Shown in pieces: positions 24,969-32,193 of a DNA stretch of 44,014 bases; the first letter of the stretch is position 1; each line of letters begins with the position of its first letter. The position numbers and the translations under genes were made by a program. The DNA comes from Pseudomonas sp. dw_358 (GTDB taxonomy: Bacteria > Pseudomonadota > Gammaproteobacteria > Pseudomonadales > Pseudomonadaceae), in the NCBI RefSeq assembly GCF_018449655.1, contig NZ_JAAVUX010000029.1, positions 1 through 44,014 of the forward strand. The letters are read 5' to 3'. The notes under the pieces are model-generated. The model was not told the DNA's origin, did no database searches, and worked only from the letters and a program-made list of their open reading frames with translations.

Positions 24969-25261
24969 ATCAGCCGATCAGCTGCAGTGATACGGGCGGC
25001 CTTTTTACGAAGAGGCCGTCGTTCAGCCCACAAGGGTGCGCAATGCACACCTTCGACGCACTCCGCGGGGCCTTTCTACCCAAGGTTTAAGCCCGACCCG
25101 CGAAACACTCTCCCATACGATTGGCTATCCCGCTGAATCCCCAAGGCTTTCCTGAAAGTGCAAGGTGCGCTTTGCGCCATGGCATACATTCTGCTTTGTA
25201 TTCCGCTGTTACAAACTAATGTCCGCTATAGCGGAACATACCGCCCTCAGGAGTCCACGCC
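24969..25261. other. Intergenic region upstream of the ABC transporter operon
   Basis: This 293-bp non-coding stretch contains a weak 6-bp hairpin (CGGCCT 24997-25002 / AGGCCG 25013-25018) after the GH5 gene. Near the end it holds a palindrome at 25222-25235 and an extra TCCGCT half-site at 25202-25207. I see no gene here. Confidence 0.55.
25222..25235. promoter_or_regulatory. 14-bp palindromic operator candidate, probably for the IclR regulator
   Basis: TCCGCTATAGCGGA is a perfect 14-bp palindrome 26 bases upstream of the binding-protein start codon. It resembles IclR-family operators, which are often short GC-rich palindromes around an A/T centre. A second TCCGCT half-site lies 20 bases upstream (25202-25207), about two helical turns away on the same face. 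The operon encodes an IclR regulator, which makes autoregulated local control the simplest reading. Confidence 0.55.
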
Positions 25262-26101
25262 ATGCACCGCCGACCTTCCTTGTTAAAAGCCTGCGTTTTC
25301 ATGTTGGCAGCCTCGGCTGCGGTTTTTGCCCATGCCGAGAGCAAGCTCGACACCGTGCTGGCCCGTGGCAAGTTGATCGTCGGCACCGGCAGCACCAACG
25401 CGCCGTGGCATTTCCAGGGGGCGGACGGCAAGTTGCAGGGCTTTGATATCGACATTGGCAAGATCGTCGCCAAGGGCCTGTTCAACGACCCGAGCAAGGT
25501 CGAGTTCGTGGTGCAGTCCTCCGATGCGCGGATTCCCAACCTGCTGACCGACAAAGTCGACATGACCTGCCAGTTCATCACCGTCACCGCCAGCCGTGCG
25601 CAGCAGGTGGCGTTCACCTTGCCGTACTACCGCGAAGGCGTGGCTTTGTTGCTGCCGGTGAACAGCAAGTACCAGGAAATCGATGACCTCAAAGCTGCCG
25701 GCGATGGCCTGACCGTGGCGGTGCTGCAGAACGTCTACGCCGAAGAGCTGGTGCACCAGGCGCTGCCCAAGGCCAAAGTCGACCAGTACGACAGCGTCGA
25801 TCTGATGTACCAGGCCGTGAACTCCGGGCGCGCCGACGCCGCCGCCACCGACCAGTCTTCAGTCAAATACCTGATGGTGCAGAATCCCGGCCGCTACCGC
25901 AGCCCGGCCTACGCCTGGAGCCCGCAGACCTATGCCTGCGCGGTCAAGCGTGGCGACCAGGACTGGCTGAACTTCGTCAACACCGCCTTGCATGAAGCCA
26001 TGACCGGCGTGGAGTTCCCCACCTACGCGGCCTCGTTCAAGCAGTGGTTCGGCGTGGATCTGCCCAGCCCGGCGATCGGCTTCCCTGTCGAATTCAAGTG
26101 A
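25262..26101 (+). CDS. Amino-acid ABC transporter substrate-binding protein
   Basis: This 279-residue periplasmic binding protein belongs to the polar amino acid family (SBP_bac_3). It has a Sec signal peptide (MHRRPSLLKACVFMLAASAAVFAHA) and then LDTVLARGKLIVGTGSTNAPWHF. The characteristic GFDIDIGKIVAKGL, RIPNLLTDKVDM and GRADAAATDQSSVKYL segments of the two lobes follow. AGGAG lies eight bases upstream of the ATG. It is the first gene of the unit and would select the substrate; the downstream deaminase suggests a D- or hydroxy-amino acid. A strong RNA hairpin after this gene probably raises its expression over the permeases. Confidence 0.9.
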   Translation: MHRRPSLLKACVFMLAASAAVFAHAESKLDTVLARGKLIVGTGSTNAPWHFQGADGKLQGFDIDIGKIVAKGLFNDPSKVEFVVQSSDARIPNLLTDKVDMTCQFITVTASRAQQVAFTLPYYREGVALLLPVNSKYQEIDDLKAAGDGLTVAVLQNVYAEELVHQALPKAKVDQYDSVDLMYQAVNSGRADAAATDQSSVKYLMVQNPGRYRSPAYAWSPQTYACAVKRGDQDWLNFVNTALHEAMTGVEFPTYAASFKQWFGVDLPSPAIGFPVEFK

Positions 26102-26110
26102 CCCGGTGAG

Positions 26111-26140
26111 GGTAGGGCGGCGCTTGCACGTCGTCCTGCC
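26111..26140 (+). promoter_or_regulatory. RNA hairpin between binding-protein and permease genes
   Basis: Bases 26111-26122 can pair with 26129-26140 in a continuous 12-bp stem (including G-U pairs) around the loop CTTGCA. No T-run follows, so it is not a classical terminator. Hairpins in this position in ABC operons commonly protect the upstream message and keep binding protein in excess over permease. Confidence 0.5.
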
Positions 26141-26154
26141 CAGGTGAGCAAAGC

Positions 26155-26817
26155 ATGAATTACACGTTGAATTTTGCCGCTGTCTGGCGCGACTTTCCGA
26201 CCTTGCTCAAGGGTCTGGGCCTGGGCCTGGAACTGGCGTTGGTGTCCATCGCCATCGGCTGCGTGATCGGCCTGTTGATGGCCTTTGCCTTGCTGTCCGG
26301 GCACAAGACCCTGCGCGTGCTGGCCTCGGTCTACGTCACCGTAGTGCGCAACACGCCGATCCTGGTGCTGATCCTGTTGATCTACTTCGCCTTGCCGGGG
26401 CTGGGTATTCGCCTGGACAAGATCCCCTCGTTCATTGTCACCCTGTCGCTGTACGCCGGGGCCTACCTGACCGAGGTGTTTCGTGGCGGTCTGCTGAGCA
26501 TACCCAAAGGGCAGCGCGAAGCCGGCCTGGCCATTGGGCTGGGGGAGTGGCAGGTCAAGGCCTACGTGACCGTGCCGGTGATGCTGCGCAACGTTTTGCC
26601 GGCGCTGTCCAACAACTTTATCTCGCTGTTCAAGGACACCTCGCTGGCTGCCGCCATCGCCGTGCCTGAACTGACCTACTACGCGCGCAAGATCAACGTC
26701 GAAAGCTACCGGGTGATCGAAACCTGGCTGGTGACCACGGCGCTGTACGTGGCCGCCTGTTACCTCATTGCCTTGCTGCTGCGTTACCTGGAGCAGCGAC
26801 TGGCGATTCGCCGTTAG
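26155..26817 (+). CDS. Amino-acid ABC transporter permease 1
   Basis: This 220-residue inner-membrane permease of the HisMQ/GlnP type has about five helices. It carries the usual TVVRNTPILVLILLIYFALPGL segment and the EAA-type coupling loop near EAGLAIGLGEWQVKAYVTVPVMLRNVLPALSNNFISLFKDTS, which contacts the ATPase. It pairs with the permease encoded 6 bases downstream to form the translocation pore. It is complete and of normal length. Confidence 0.9.
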   Translation: MNYTLNFAAVWRDFPTLLKGLGLGLELALVSIAIGCVIGLLMAFALLSGHKTLRVLASVYVTVVRNTPILVLILLIYFALPGLGIRLDKIPSFIVTLSLYAGAYLTEVFRGGLLSIPKGQREAGLAIGLGEWQVKAYVTVPVMLRNVLPALSNNFISLFKDTSLAAAIAVPELTYYARKINVESYRVIETWLVTTALYVAACYLIALLLRYLEQRLAIRR

Positions 26818-26823
26818 GAGGCT

Positions 26824-27489
26824 GTGATGTATCAACCCCCCACTTGGCTGCATGAATTATGGATCGCCCGCGAAGCGCTGTGGTCGGGCTTTCTGACGAG
26901 TGTGCAGTGTTCCGCGCTGGCGATTCTGTTCGGCACTGTGCTCGGCGTCGTGGCCGGGCTGATGTTGACCTACGGCAAGTGGTGGCTGCGTCTGCCGTTT
27001 CGTCTGTACGTGGACCTGATTCGCGGCACGCCGGTGTTTGTGTTGGTGTTGGCCTGTTTCTACATGGCGCCGGTGCTGGGCTGGCAAATCAGTGCATTCC
27101 AGGCCGGAGCCCTGGGCCTGACCCTGTTCTGTGGCTCTCACGTGGCCGAAATCGTCCGTGGCGCCTTGCAGGCCTTGCCCCGTGGGCAGATGGAAGCAAG
27201 CAAGGCCATCGGCCTGACGTTCTATCAGTCCCTCGGTTACGTCCTGCTGCCCCAGGCACTGCGCCAGATCCTGCCGACCTGGGTCAATTCCTCTACCGAA
27301 ATCGTCAAGGCCTCGACCTTGCTTTCGGTGATCGGCGTCGCCGAGCTGCTGCTCAGCACCCAACAGGTGATCGCGCGCAACTTCATGACCCTGCAGTTCT
27401 ACCTGTTCGCCGGGTTGCTGTTTTTCATCATTAACTACGCCATCGAGTTACTCGGCCGGCACATTGAAAAGCGGGTGGCCTTGCCATGA
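26824..27489 (+). CDS. Amino-acid ABC transporter permease 2
   Basis: This 221-residue HisMQ-type permease is paralogous to the preceding gene. It has YVDLIRGTPVFVLVLACFYMAP near the N-terminal helices and an EAA loop (MEASKAIGLTFYQSLGYVLLPQALRQILPTWVNSSTEIVKAST). The start is preceded by TAGGAGG, a very strong ribosome binding site. Its stop overlaps the ATPase start by 4 bases (ATGA). Confidence 0.9.
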   Translation: MMYQPPTWLHELWIAREALWSGFLTSVQCSALAILFGTVLGVVAGLMLTYGKWWLRLPFRLYVDLIRGTPVFVLVLACFYMAPVLGWQISAFQAGALGLTLFCGSHVAEIVRGALQALPRGQMEASKAIGLTFYQSLGYVLLPQALRQILPTWVNSSTEIVKASTLLSVIGVAELLLSTQQVIARNFMTLQFYLFAGLLFFIINYAIELLGRHIEKRVALP

Positions 27490-28271
27490 TTGACACTCTT
27501 TCACCAACCCAGCCACTGCTGGACATTCGCGGCCTGCACAAACGCTACGGCAAGCTCGAAGTGCTCAAGGGCGTGGACCTGAGCCTGCAGCGCGGCAACG
27601 TCGTGACCCTGATCGGCTCCAGCGGCTCGGGCAAGACCACCTTGCTGCGCTGCGTGAACATGCTCGAAGAATTCGAAGGCGGGCAGATCCTGCTCGACGG
27701 CCAGGCCATCGGCTACGACGAGGTCAACGGCAAACGCCAGCGTCACGCCGAGAAAACCATCGCGCGCCACCGCGCCATGACTGGCATGGCGTTCCAGCAA
27801 TTCAATCTGTTCCCGCACCTGACGGCGTTGCAGAACGTCACCTTGGGCCTGCTCAAGGTGAAAAAACTCGACAAGGACGAAGCCGTCGCCCTGGCGGAAA
27901 AATGGCTGGAGCGGGTCGGCCTGCTGGAGCGGCGCAACCACTTTCCCGGCCAGCTCTCGGGCGGCCAGCAACAGCGCGTGGCCATTGCCCGGGCGATCGC
28001 CATGAACCCCAGCCTGATGCTGTTCGACGAAGTCACCTCGGCTTTGGACCCGGAGCTGGTGGGCGAGGTGCTCAGCGTGATCAAGGGCCTGGCCGAGGAC
28101 GGCATGACCATGCTGCTGGTGACCCACGAAATGCGTTTTGCCTTCGAGGTCTCCGACAAGATCGTCTTCATGAACCAGGGCCGTATCGAAGAGCAGGGCC
28201 CGCCCAAAGAACTGTTTGAGCGCCCGCAGTCGCCGCGCCTGGCCGAGTTTCTGAAGAACACCCGATTCTGA
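27486..28271 (+). CDS. Amino-acid ABC transporter ATP-binding protein
   Basis: This 261-residue cytosolic ATPase powers the transporter. Walker A GSSGSGKTT is at residues 44-52, the Q-loop in AFQQFNLFPHLTALQNVTLG, the signature LSGGQQQRVAIARA near 157-170, Walker B LMLFDEVTSALDPE just after it, and the switch histidine in LLVTHEMRFA. It is of the GlnQ/HisP class that serves polar amino acids. It completes the four-gene transporter set; RidA follows after 34 bases. Confidence 0.92.
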   Translation: MIDTLSPTQPLLDIRGLHKRYGKLEVLKGVDLSLQRGNVVTLIGSSGSGKTTLLRCVNMLEEFEGGQILLDGQAIGYDEVNGKRQRHAEKTIARHRAMTGMAFQQFNLFPHLTALQNVTLGLLKVKKLDKDEAVALAEKWLERVGLLERRNHFPGQLSGGQQQRVAIARAIAMNPSLMLFDEVTSALDPELVGEVLSVIKGLAEDGMTMLLVTHEMRFAFEVSDKIVFMNQGRIEEQGPPKELFERPQSPRLAEFLKNTRF

Positions 28272-28305
28272 TATTTCATCTTTGCACTGCCAAGGAGCAA
28301 CACTC

Positions 28306-28695
28306 ATGAGCATTACTCGTTACGGCACCGGCAGCACCGCCGGTGGCGGCCAGGCCCGCCCGTTCGCCCGCGCCGTCGAAGCCGATGGCTGGCTGCACGT
28401 TTCCGGCCAGGTGCCAGCGGTGGACGGCGAAATCGTTGCCGGCGGCATCGTCGAGCAGACCCACCAGACGATGAAGAACCTGATCGCCATCCTCCATGAA
28501 GCCGGCTACGGCCTGGAAGACGTGGTGCGCACTGGCGTGTGGCTGGACGACCCACGGGACTTCTGGAGCTTCAACAAGGTCTTCGCCGAATACTTCAGCC
28601 CCGAACACGCCCCGGCCCGGGCCTGCGTGCAGGCGAGCATGATGGTCGACTGCAAGGTCGAGATCGACTGCATCGCCTACAAGAAGCAGGCCTGA
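28306..28695 (+). CDS. RidA family reactive enamine/imine deaminase
   Basis: This 129-residue RidA/YjgF/UK114 protein works as a trimer in the cytosol. The conserved arginine that binds the substrate carboxylate is in the PARACVQ motif, and HVSGQVP and NKVFAEYF are typical. RidA hydrolyses 2-aminoacrylate and related imines released by PLP-dependent dehydratases. That fits the deaminase two genes downstream, whose chemistry would make such an intermediate. AAGGAG lies eight bases before the chosen ATG; the frame is open 8 codons further upstream without support. Confidence 0.9.
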   Translation: MSITRYGTGSTAGGGQARPFARAVEADGWLHVSGQVPAVDGEIVAGGIVEQTHQTMKNLIAILHEAGYGLEDVVRTGVWLDDPRDFWSFNKVFAEYFSPEHAPARACVQASMMVDCKVEIDCIAYKKQA

Positions 28696-28727
28696 TAGAT
28701 TGCGTCGTATTTTTTGAAGGCCACGCC

Positions 28728-29492
28728 ATGACCGATGACAGCATCAAACGCCGGGCCCGGGGCCTTGACCGGGCGTTCGACATCCTCGACCACCTCAAGG
28801 ACGTGGGCCAGCCGCTGCGCCCCAACGAAATCGCCAGCGGCATCGGCAGTCCCAAATCCACGGTCTACGAACTGGTGGCCTCGCTGGTCGAGCGGCGCAT
28901 TCTGGAAAACGTCGGCAAGGACGGCCACGTCTACCTCGGCCGCCAGCTGTATTTCCTCGGCCAGGCGCACCTGCGCCACTTCGACCTGACCCGCGAGGCC
29001 GACCACGCCTTGCAGGCCATCGTCAGCCAGACCCACGAGACCGCGCAGATGTGCCTGCTGAACGGGCGCAAGTACACCGTGGCACTAATGCGCGAGGGCG
29101 AGCGGCACTTTCGCATCTCCTCCGACATCGGCGAAAACGCGCCCATCCCCTGGACCGCTTCGGGCCGCCTGCTGCTGGCGCACCTGAGCGACCAGGCCAT
29201 CGTTGACCTGATCGATGCCGACGACTTCATCCTGCCCGGCGGCGAACGCCTGCCGCTGGAGACCTTTCTGGCCGAGATTCGCCAGGCCGGGCTGGACGGT
29301 TTCTTTTCCTTCGACAGCGTCGCCGACACCTTCACCCATTGCTTCGCCGCGCCGGTCAACGACCCCCAGGGCGTGGCCATCGCCACCCTGTGCATCGTCG
29401 CCCCCCGAGCCGATGCCAAGACCCACTACGACGATTACCGCCGGGTGCTGATCGACAGCGCCAACCAACTGGCCCGGCGTATCAACGAATAA
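28728..29492 (+). CDS. IclR family transcriptional regulator
   Basis: This 254-residue regulator has an N-terminal winged helix-turn-helix (about 10-70: LDRAFDILDHLKDVGQPLRPNEIASGIGSPKSTVYELVASLVERRIL) and a C-terminal effector-binding GAF-like domain (about 85-250), including PWTASGRLLLAHLSD and CFAAPVNDPQGVAIATLCIV. GAAGG lies seven bases before the ATG. It sits inside the transport/deaminase unit, so it most likely controls that unit in response to the imported amino acid or its keto acid. A perfect 14-bp palindrome before the first gene is the best operator candidate. Confidence 0.9.
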   Translation: MTDDSIKRRARGLDRAFDILDHLKDVGQPLRPNEIASGIGSPKSTVYELVASLVERRILENVGKDGHVYLGRQLYFLGQAHLRHFDLTREADHALQAIVSQTHETAQMCLLNGRKYTVALMREGERHFRISSDIGENAPIPWTASGRLLLAHLSDQAIVDLIDADDFILPGGERLPLETFLAEIRQAGLDGFFSFDSVADTFTHCFAAPVNDPQGVAIATLCIVAPRADAKTHYDDYRRVLIDSANQLARRINE

Positions 29493-29507
29493 TCAGCGGA
29501 GAGTCTC

Positions 29508-30719
29508 ATGCCCATCATTGATCATGCGGTAGAGAAGGGCAGCGCCACCGTCGGCGCCCATCTGGTCCAAGACGTCAGCCTGCCCGCGCTGGTCCTGCAC
29601 CGCGACGCGCTGGAGCACAACATCCGCTGGATGCAGGCCTTCGTCAGCGCCAGCGGCGCCGTACTGGCGCCTCACGGCAAGACCAGCATGACCCCGGCGC
29701 TGTTCCGCCGCCAGCTCGAAGCCGGCGCCTGGGGCATGACCCTGGCCAGCGCCACCCAGACCCACGCCGCCTATGCCCACGGCGTGCGCCGGGTATTGAT
29801 GGCTAACCAACTGGTGGGCACGCCGAACATGGCGCTGATCGCCGACCTGCTGGCCGATGCGAGCTTCGACTTCCACTGCATGGTCGACCACCCCGACAAC
29901 GTCGCCGACCTCGGCGCCTACTTCGCCTCCCGCGGCCTGCGCCTGAATGTGATGATCGAGTACGGCGTGGTGGGCGGCCGCTGCGGTTGCCGCAGCGAAG
30001 CCGAAGTCCTCGCCCTGGCCGCCGCCATCGCCGCGCAGCCCGCCCTGGCCCTGACCGGCATCGAAGGCTACGAAGGCGTCATCCATGGCGAACACGCCGT
30101 GGCGGGCATCCGCGCCTTCGCCAGCTCCCTGGTCCGCCTGGCGGTGGCGTTGCAGGACAGCGGCGCCTTCGCCCTCGACAAACCCATCATCACCGCCTCG
30201 GGCTCGGCCTGGTACGACCTGATCGCCGAGTCCTTCGCAACCCACAACGCCCAGGGCCGCTTCCTCAGCGTCCTGCGCCCGGGCAGCTACATCGCCCACG
30301 ACCACGGCCTCTACAAAGAAGCCCAGTGCTGCGTCCTCGACCGCCGCAGCGACCTCCATGAAGGCCTGCGCCCCGCCCTGGAAGTCTGGGCCCACGTGCA
30401 GTCCCTGCCGGAACCGGGCTTCGCCGTCATCGCCCTGGGCAAGCGCGACGTTGCCTACGACGCGGGCTTGCCGGTACCGCTGTTGCGTTACCCCGCCGGC
30501 GTGCTACCGGCGGCGGGGCAGGATGTCAGTGGTTGCAAGGTGACCGCCGTGATGGACCAGCATGCGTTCATGACCGTTGCTGACGGGGTGGAGTTGCGGG
30601 TGGGGGATATCATTGCCTTCGGCACATCGCATCCGTGCCTGACCTTCGATAAATGGCGGGTGGGGTGCCTCGTGGATGAGGAATTGCGGGTGGTGGAGGT
30701 GATGGAGACCTGCTTTTAG
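29508..30719 (+). CDS. PLP-dependent amino acid deaminase, D-serine dehydratase (DSD1)-like
   Basis: This 403-residue enzyme has a fold-type III (alanine racemase-like) barrel with the PLP lysine Lys58 in PHGKTSMTP, and a C-terminal beta domain. The pair His375-x-Cys377 in GTSHPCLTFDKW matches the zinc-binding His/Cys of eukaryotic-type D-serine dehydratases and D-threo-3-hydroxyaspartate dehydratases. These enzymes deaminate D-hydroxy amino acids through an enamine that RidA can hydrolyse. Both the PLP and zinc residues are intact, so it should be active. The exact substrate is unknown; D-serine, D-threonine or 3-hydroxyaspartate are reasonable. GGAGAG lies upstream. It is the last gene of the transport unit. 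Confidence 0.87.
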   Translation: MPIIDHAVEKGSATVGAHLVQDVSLPALVLHRDALEHNIRWMQAFVSASGAVLAPHGKTSMTPALFRRQLEAGAWGMTLASATQTHAAYAHGVRRVLMANQLVGTPNMALIADLLADASFDFHCMVDHPDNVADLGAYFASRGLRLNVMIEYGVVGGRCGCRSEAEVLALAAAIAAQPALALTGIEGYEGVIHGEHAVAGIRAFASSLVRLAVALQDSGAFALDKPIITASGSAWYDLIAESFATHNAQGRFLSVLRPGSYIAHDHGLYKEAQCCVLDRRSDLHEGLRPALEVWAHVQSLPEPGFAVIALGKRDVAYDAGLPVPLLRYPAGVLPAAGQDVSGCKVTAVMDQHAFMTVADGVELRVGDIIAFGTSHPCLTFDKWRVGCLVDEELRVVEVMETCF

Positions 30720-31101
30720 AACTGGGGCGCAGGAGCCGACCTTGGTCGCGATGCAGGCGACGCGGTCCGGGGCCAAGGACGCGGTGATGCCATCGCGACC
30801 AAGGTCTGCTCCTACGGGGTCAGAGGGTGTGGCGCACCTAGGCGTTAACCCGCACACCCGCGCCCACGCAAACCGGCGTAGGAGCCCGCGATACAGGCCA
30901 CACGCTCCACCGGCCAACCGCATCGAAAATATCTACCTGAATATCCAAAGTCCATCCAAAGCCACAAACGGATAGACCCGCACAACCCTATAAACACCCT
31001 TCCGGAAACGTCCTACAGCTCGCTCGGACGCGTCGTACATCTTCTCTTGGCCCGGTCCCCTATCGTGGGGGTCCGAGCACGGAGTGGATGGACGCACACA
31101 C
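30720..31101. other. Intergenic region with REP elements
   Basis: This 382-bp stretch separates the deaminase unit from the AT-richer island. Its first part holds a REP-type inverted pair (30729-30815) and a partial third copy (GTAGGAGCCCGCGATA at 30878-30893). The remainder has no gene I can support. Confidence 0.6.
30729..30815. repeat. REP doublet (REPIN-like inverted pair)
   Basis: The 25-base arm at 30729-30753 and the 25-base arm at 30791-30815 are inverted copies with two mismatches; both carry the core CCTTGGTCGCGATG or its complement. The GTAGGAGC head is typical of Pseudomonas REP families. Being just after the deaminase stop, the transcript would form a large hairpin that may stabilise or end the mRNA. 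Confidence 0.75.
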
Positions 31102-31263
31102 ATGAACAGCTCCACAGACAGCGGCCGCGCTAGCGTGCAAGTGCTGGCCCAGCTCTTTCGGGGCTACGGGTCCGGGCGGGTCAGCAGCCAGAAAATGCAC
31201 ATGACCGGGGCCAGGTGGACCTTGATCATTGTCGCGCGTCGGTTGCAGGGAGGCGGGGTGTGA
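31102..31263 (+). CDS. Short ORF at the head of the island, 53 aa, unrecognised
   Basis: The ATG-started frame encodes MNSSTDSGRASVQVLAQLF followed by a basic, Gly/Ser-rich tail ending LQGGGV. I do not recognise it. Its stop overlaps the GTG start of the next gene, and its last codons contain that gene's AGGGAGG ribosome binding site, which argues that ribosomes read through here. Its own ribosome binding site is weak. It could be a leader peptide, a real small protein, or the remnant of a longer gene lost to the left. Confidence 0.35.
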   Translation: MNSSTDSGRASVQVLAQLFRGYGSGRVSSQKMHMTGARWTLIIVARRLQGGGV

Positions 31264-31682
31264 GCAGGCTTTTTGGCTGGGTGTGTGTCGCGGTCGGTTT
31301 GGTAACACTGACGGCGCCTTTTGGGTGGTGGGTTTGCCGGCAGGAGTGGGGGGTTGAGAACCTTGGGGTTGAGGTAAGTCCCAGTCGGGATGGTGCCTAT
31401 GTGGCGATTTCATTTCTAAGGCGCGGGTGGGCAGGGGTGTTGCCGTTTTGTTTCGAGGTGGTGGCGGTAGCGCCGGTGGGGGGCGAGGAGCCGGATGTGT
31501 TCGCCCGCGAGCGGTATTGGGTGTTATCGCAATCCTGTCCTGAGGTCAGGTCGAGGGTCATTTGGGAGGCCAACAAGTTTGTGGTTTTTGTGACACAGCC
31601 GCCAGTGGGGAAAGCACAAACGCTGCGTGCCTCGGCGATGGATGATTCTCGGCGCTATCAAGCGGAGTACGTCATCCAATGA
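31260..31682 (+). CDS. Unrecognised membrane-anchored protein, 140 aa (island gene 1)
   Basis: GTG-started, with AGGGAGG six bases upstream. One N-terminal membrane segment (LFGWVCVAVGLVTLTAPFGWWV) is followed by a globular part of about 110 residues, probably periplasmic. It includes VSPSRDGAYVAISFLRRG and two cysteines (FCFEVV, QSCPEVRS). The globular part can be aligned by eye with that of the next gene: SPxxDGxY, then a Cys before a V-V strand, then a late Cys, then VxxxxPPG. The stop overlaps the next start (ATGA). No known family is recognised. Membrane anchoring and tandem duplication are compatible with an immunity-type protein, but this is inference. Confidence 0.6.
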   Translation: MSRLFGWVCVAVGLVTLTAPFGWWVCRQEWGVENLGVEVSPSRDGAYVAISFLRRGWAGVLPFCFEVVAVAPVGGEEPDVFARERYWVLSQSCPEVRSRVIWEANKFVVFVTQPPVGKAQTLRASAMDDSRRYQAEYVIQ

Positions 31683-32188
31683 CTGTCGGGTATCGGTACT
31701 TTTGGGGCGGGGTGACATGCTTCAAGTTGTTGTTCGGCCTGGTCGGATTTCTCGTTCTGTTAGCGCTCGGACTCATGAAGTTGCTGCCTGGCAGCACATG
31801 GCCTCGAGTGACGACCTATCCCTCTCCCGATGGCCTGTTCAATGCCCATGTCATTGACGCCATCGACGGGCCGTCATTTGCGTTGAGTTGCTATTACTCT
31901 GTTGTGGTGATGCCAGCAGGGATTAATGTGTCGGCCTTCCATGGAGCCGGTGATCTAGATATTCCGGGTTTATACAGTCGGGGCGGCTATGAAGTGTTTT
32001 TCCCTGCTTGTGATCCCGGAATGTACGGGCATCAGTCTCCGAGTCTAGCGTGGCTGGGGAAGAAACAATTATTAGTGGCCTATTCACTTCCGCCGGGCGC
32101 GCAGGGACCAGACTCTTATCAGGTCAAAACCCGAGATAGATCGGGAAAGATCACCATCAGCTTTGTGTTTTCGGCAGAGTGGGAGTGA
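31679..32188 (+). CDS. Unrecognised membrane-anchored protein, 169 aa (island gene 2, related to gene 1)
   Basis: An N-terminal hydrophobic helix (FKLLFGLVGFLVLLALGLMKLL) is followed by TYPSPDGLFNAHVIDAIDG and a domain with cysteines in LSCYYSVVVMP and PACDPGMYG. Together with QLLVAYSLPPGAQG these parallel the motifs of the preceding protein in order and spacing, so the two are probably diverged duplicates. The start overlaps the previous stop by 4 bases, so translation is coupled. The next gene begins 5 bases after its stop. Base composition is more AT-rich than the flanking core genes. Function unknown. Confidence 0.62.
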   Translation: MTVGYRYFWGGVTCFKLLFGLVGFLVLLALGLMKLLPGSTWPRVTTYPSPDGLFNAHVIDAIDGPSFALSCYYSVVVMPAGINVSAFHGAGDLDIPGLYSRGGYEVFFPACDPGMYGHQSPSLAWLGKKQLLVAYSLPPGAQGPDSYQVKTRDRSGKITISFVFSAEWE

Positions 32189-32193
32189 AGTTC

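Noticed and set aside
31056..31071. CCCC-TATCGT-GGGG hairpin before the island as a terminator
   Set aside because: Only four strong pairs and no T-run on either strand.
30933..31115. 60-codon minus-strand ORF between the REP doublet and the island
   Set aside because: No ribosome binding site, motif or neighbour support was seen.
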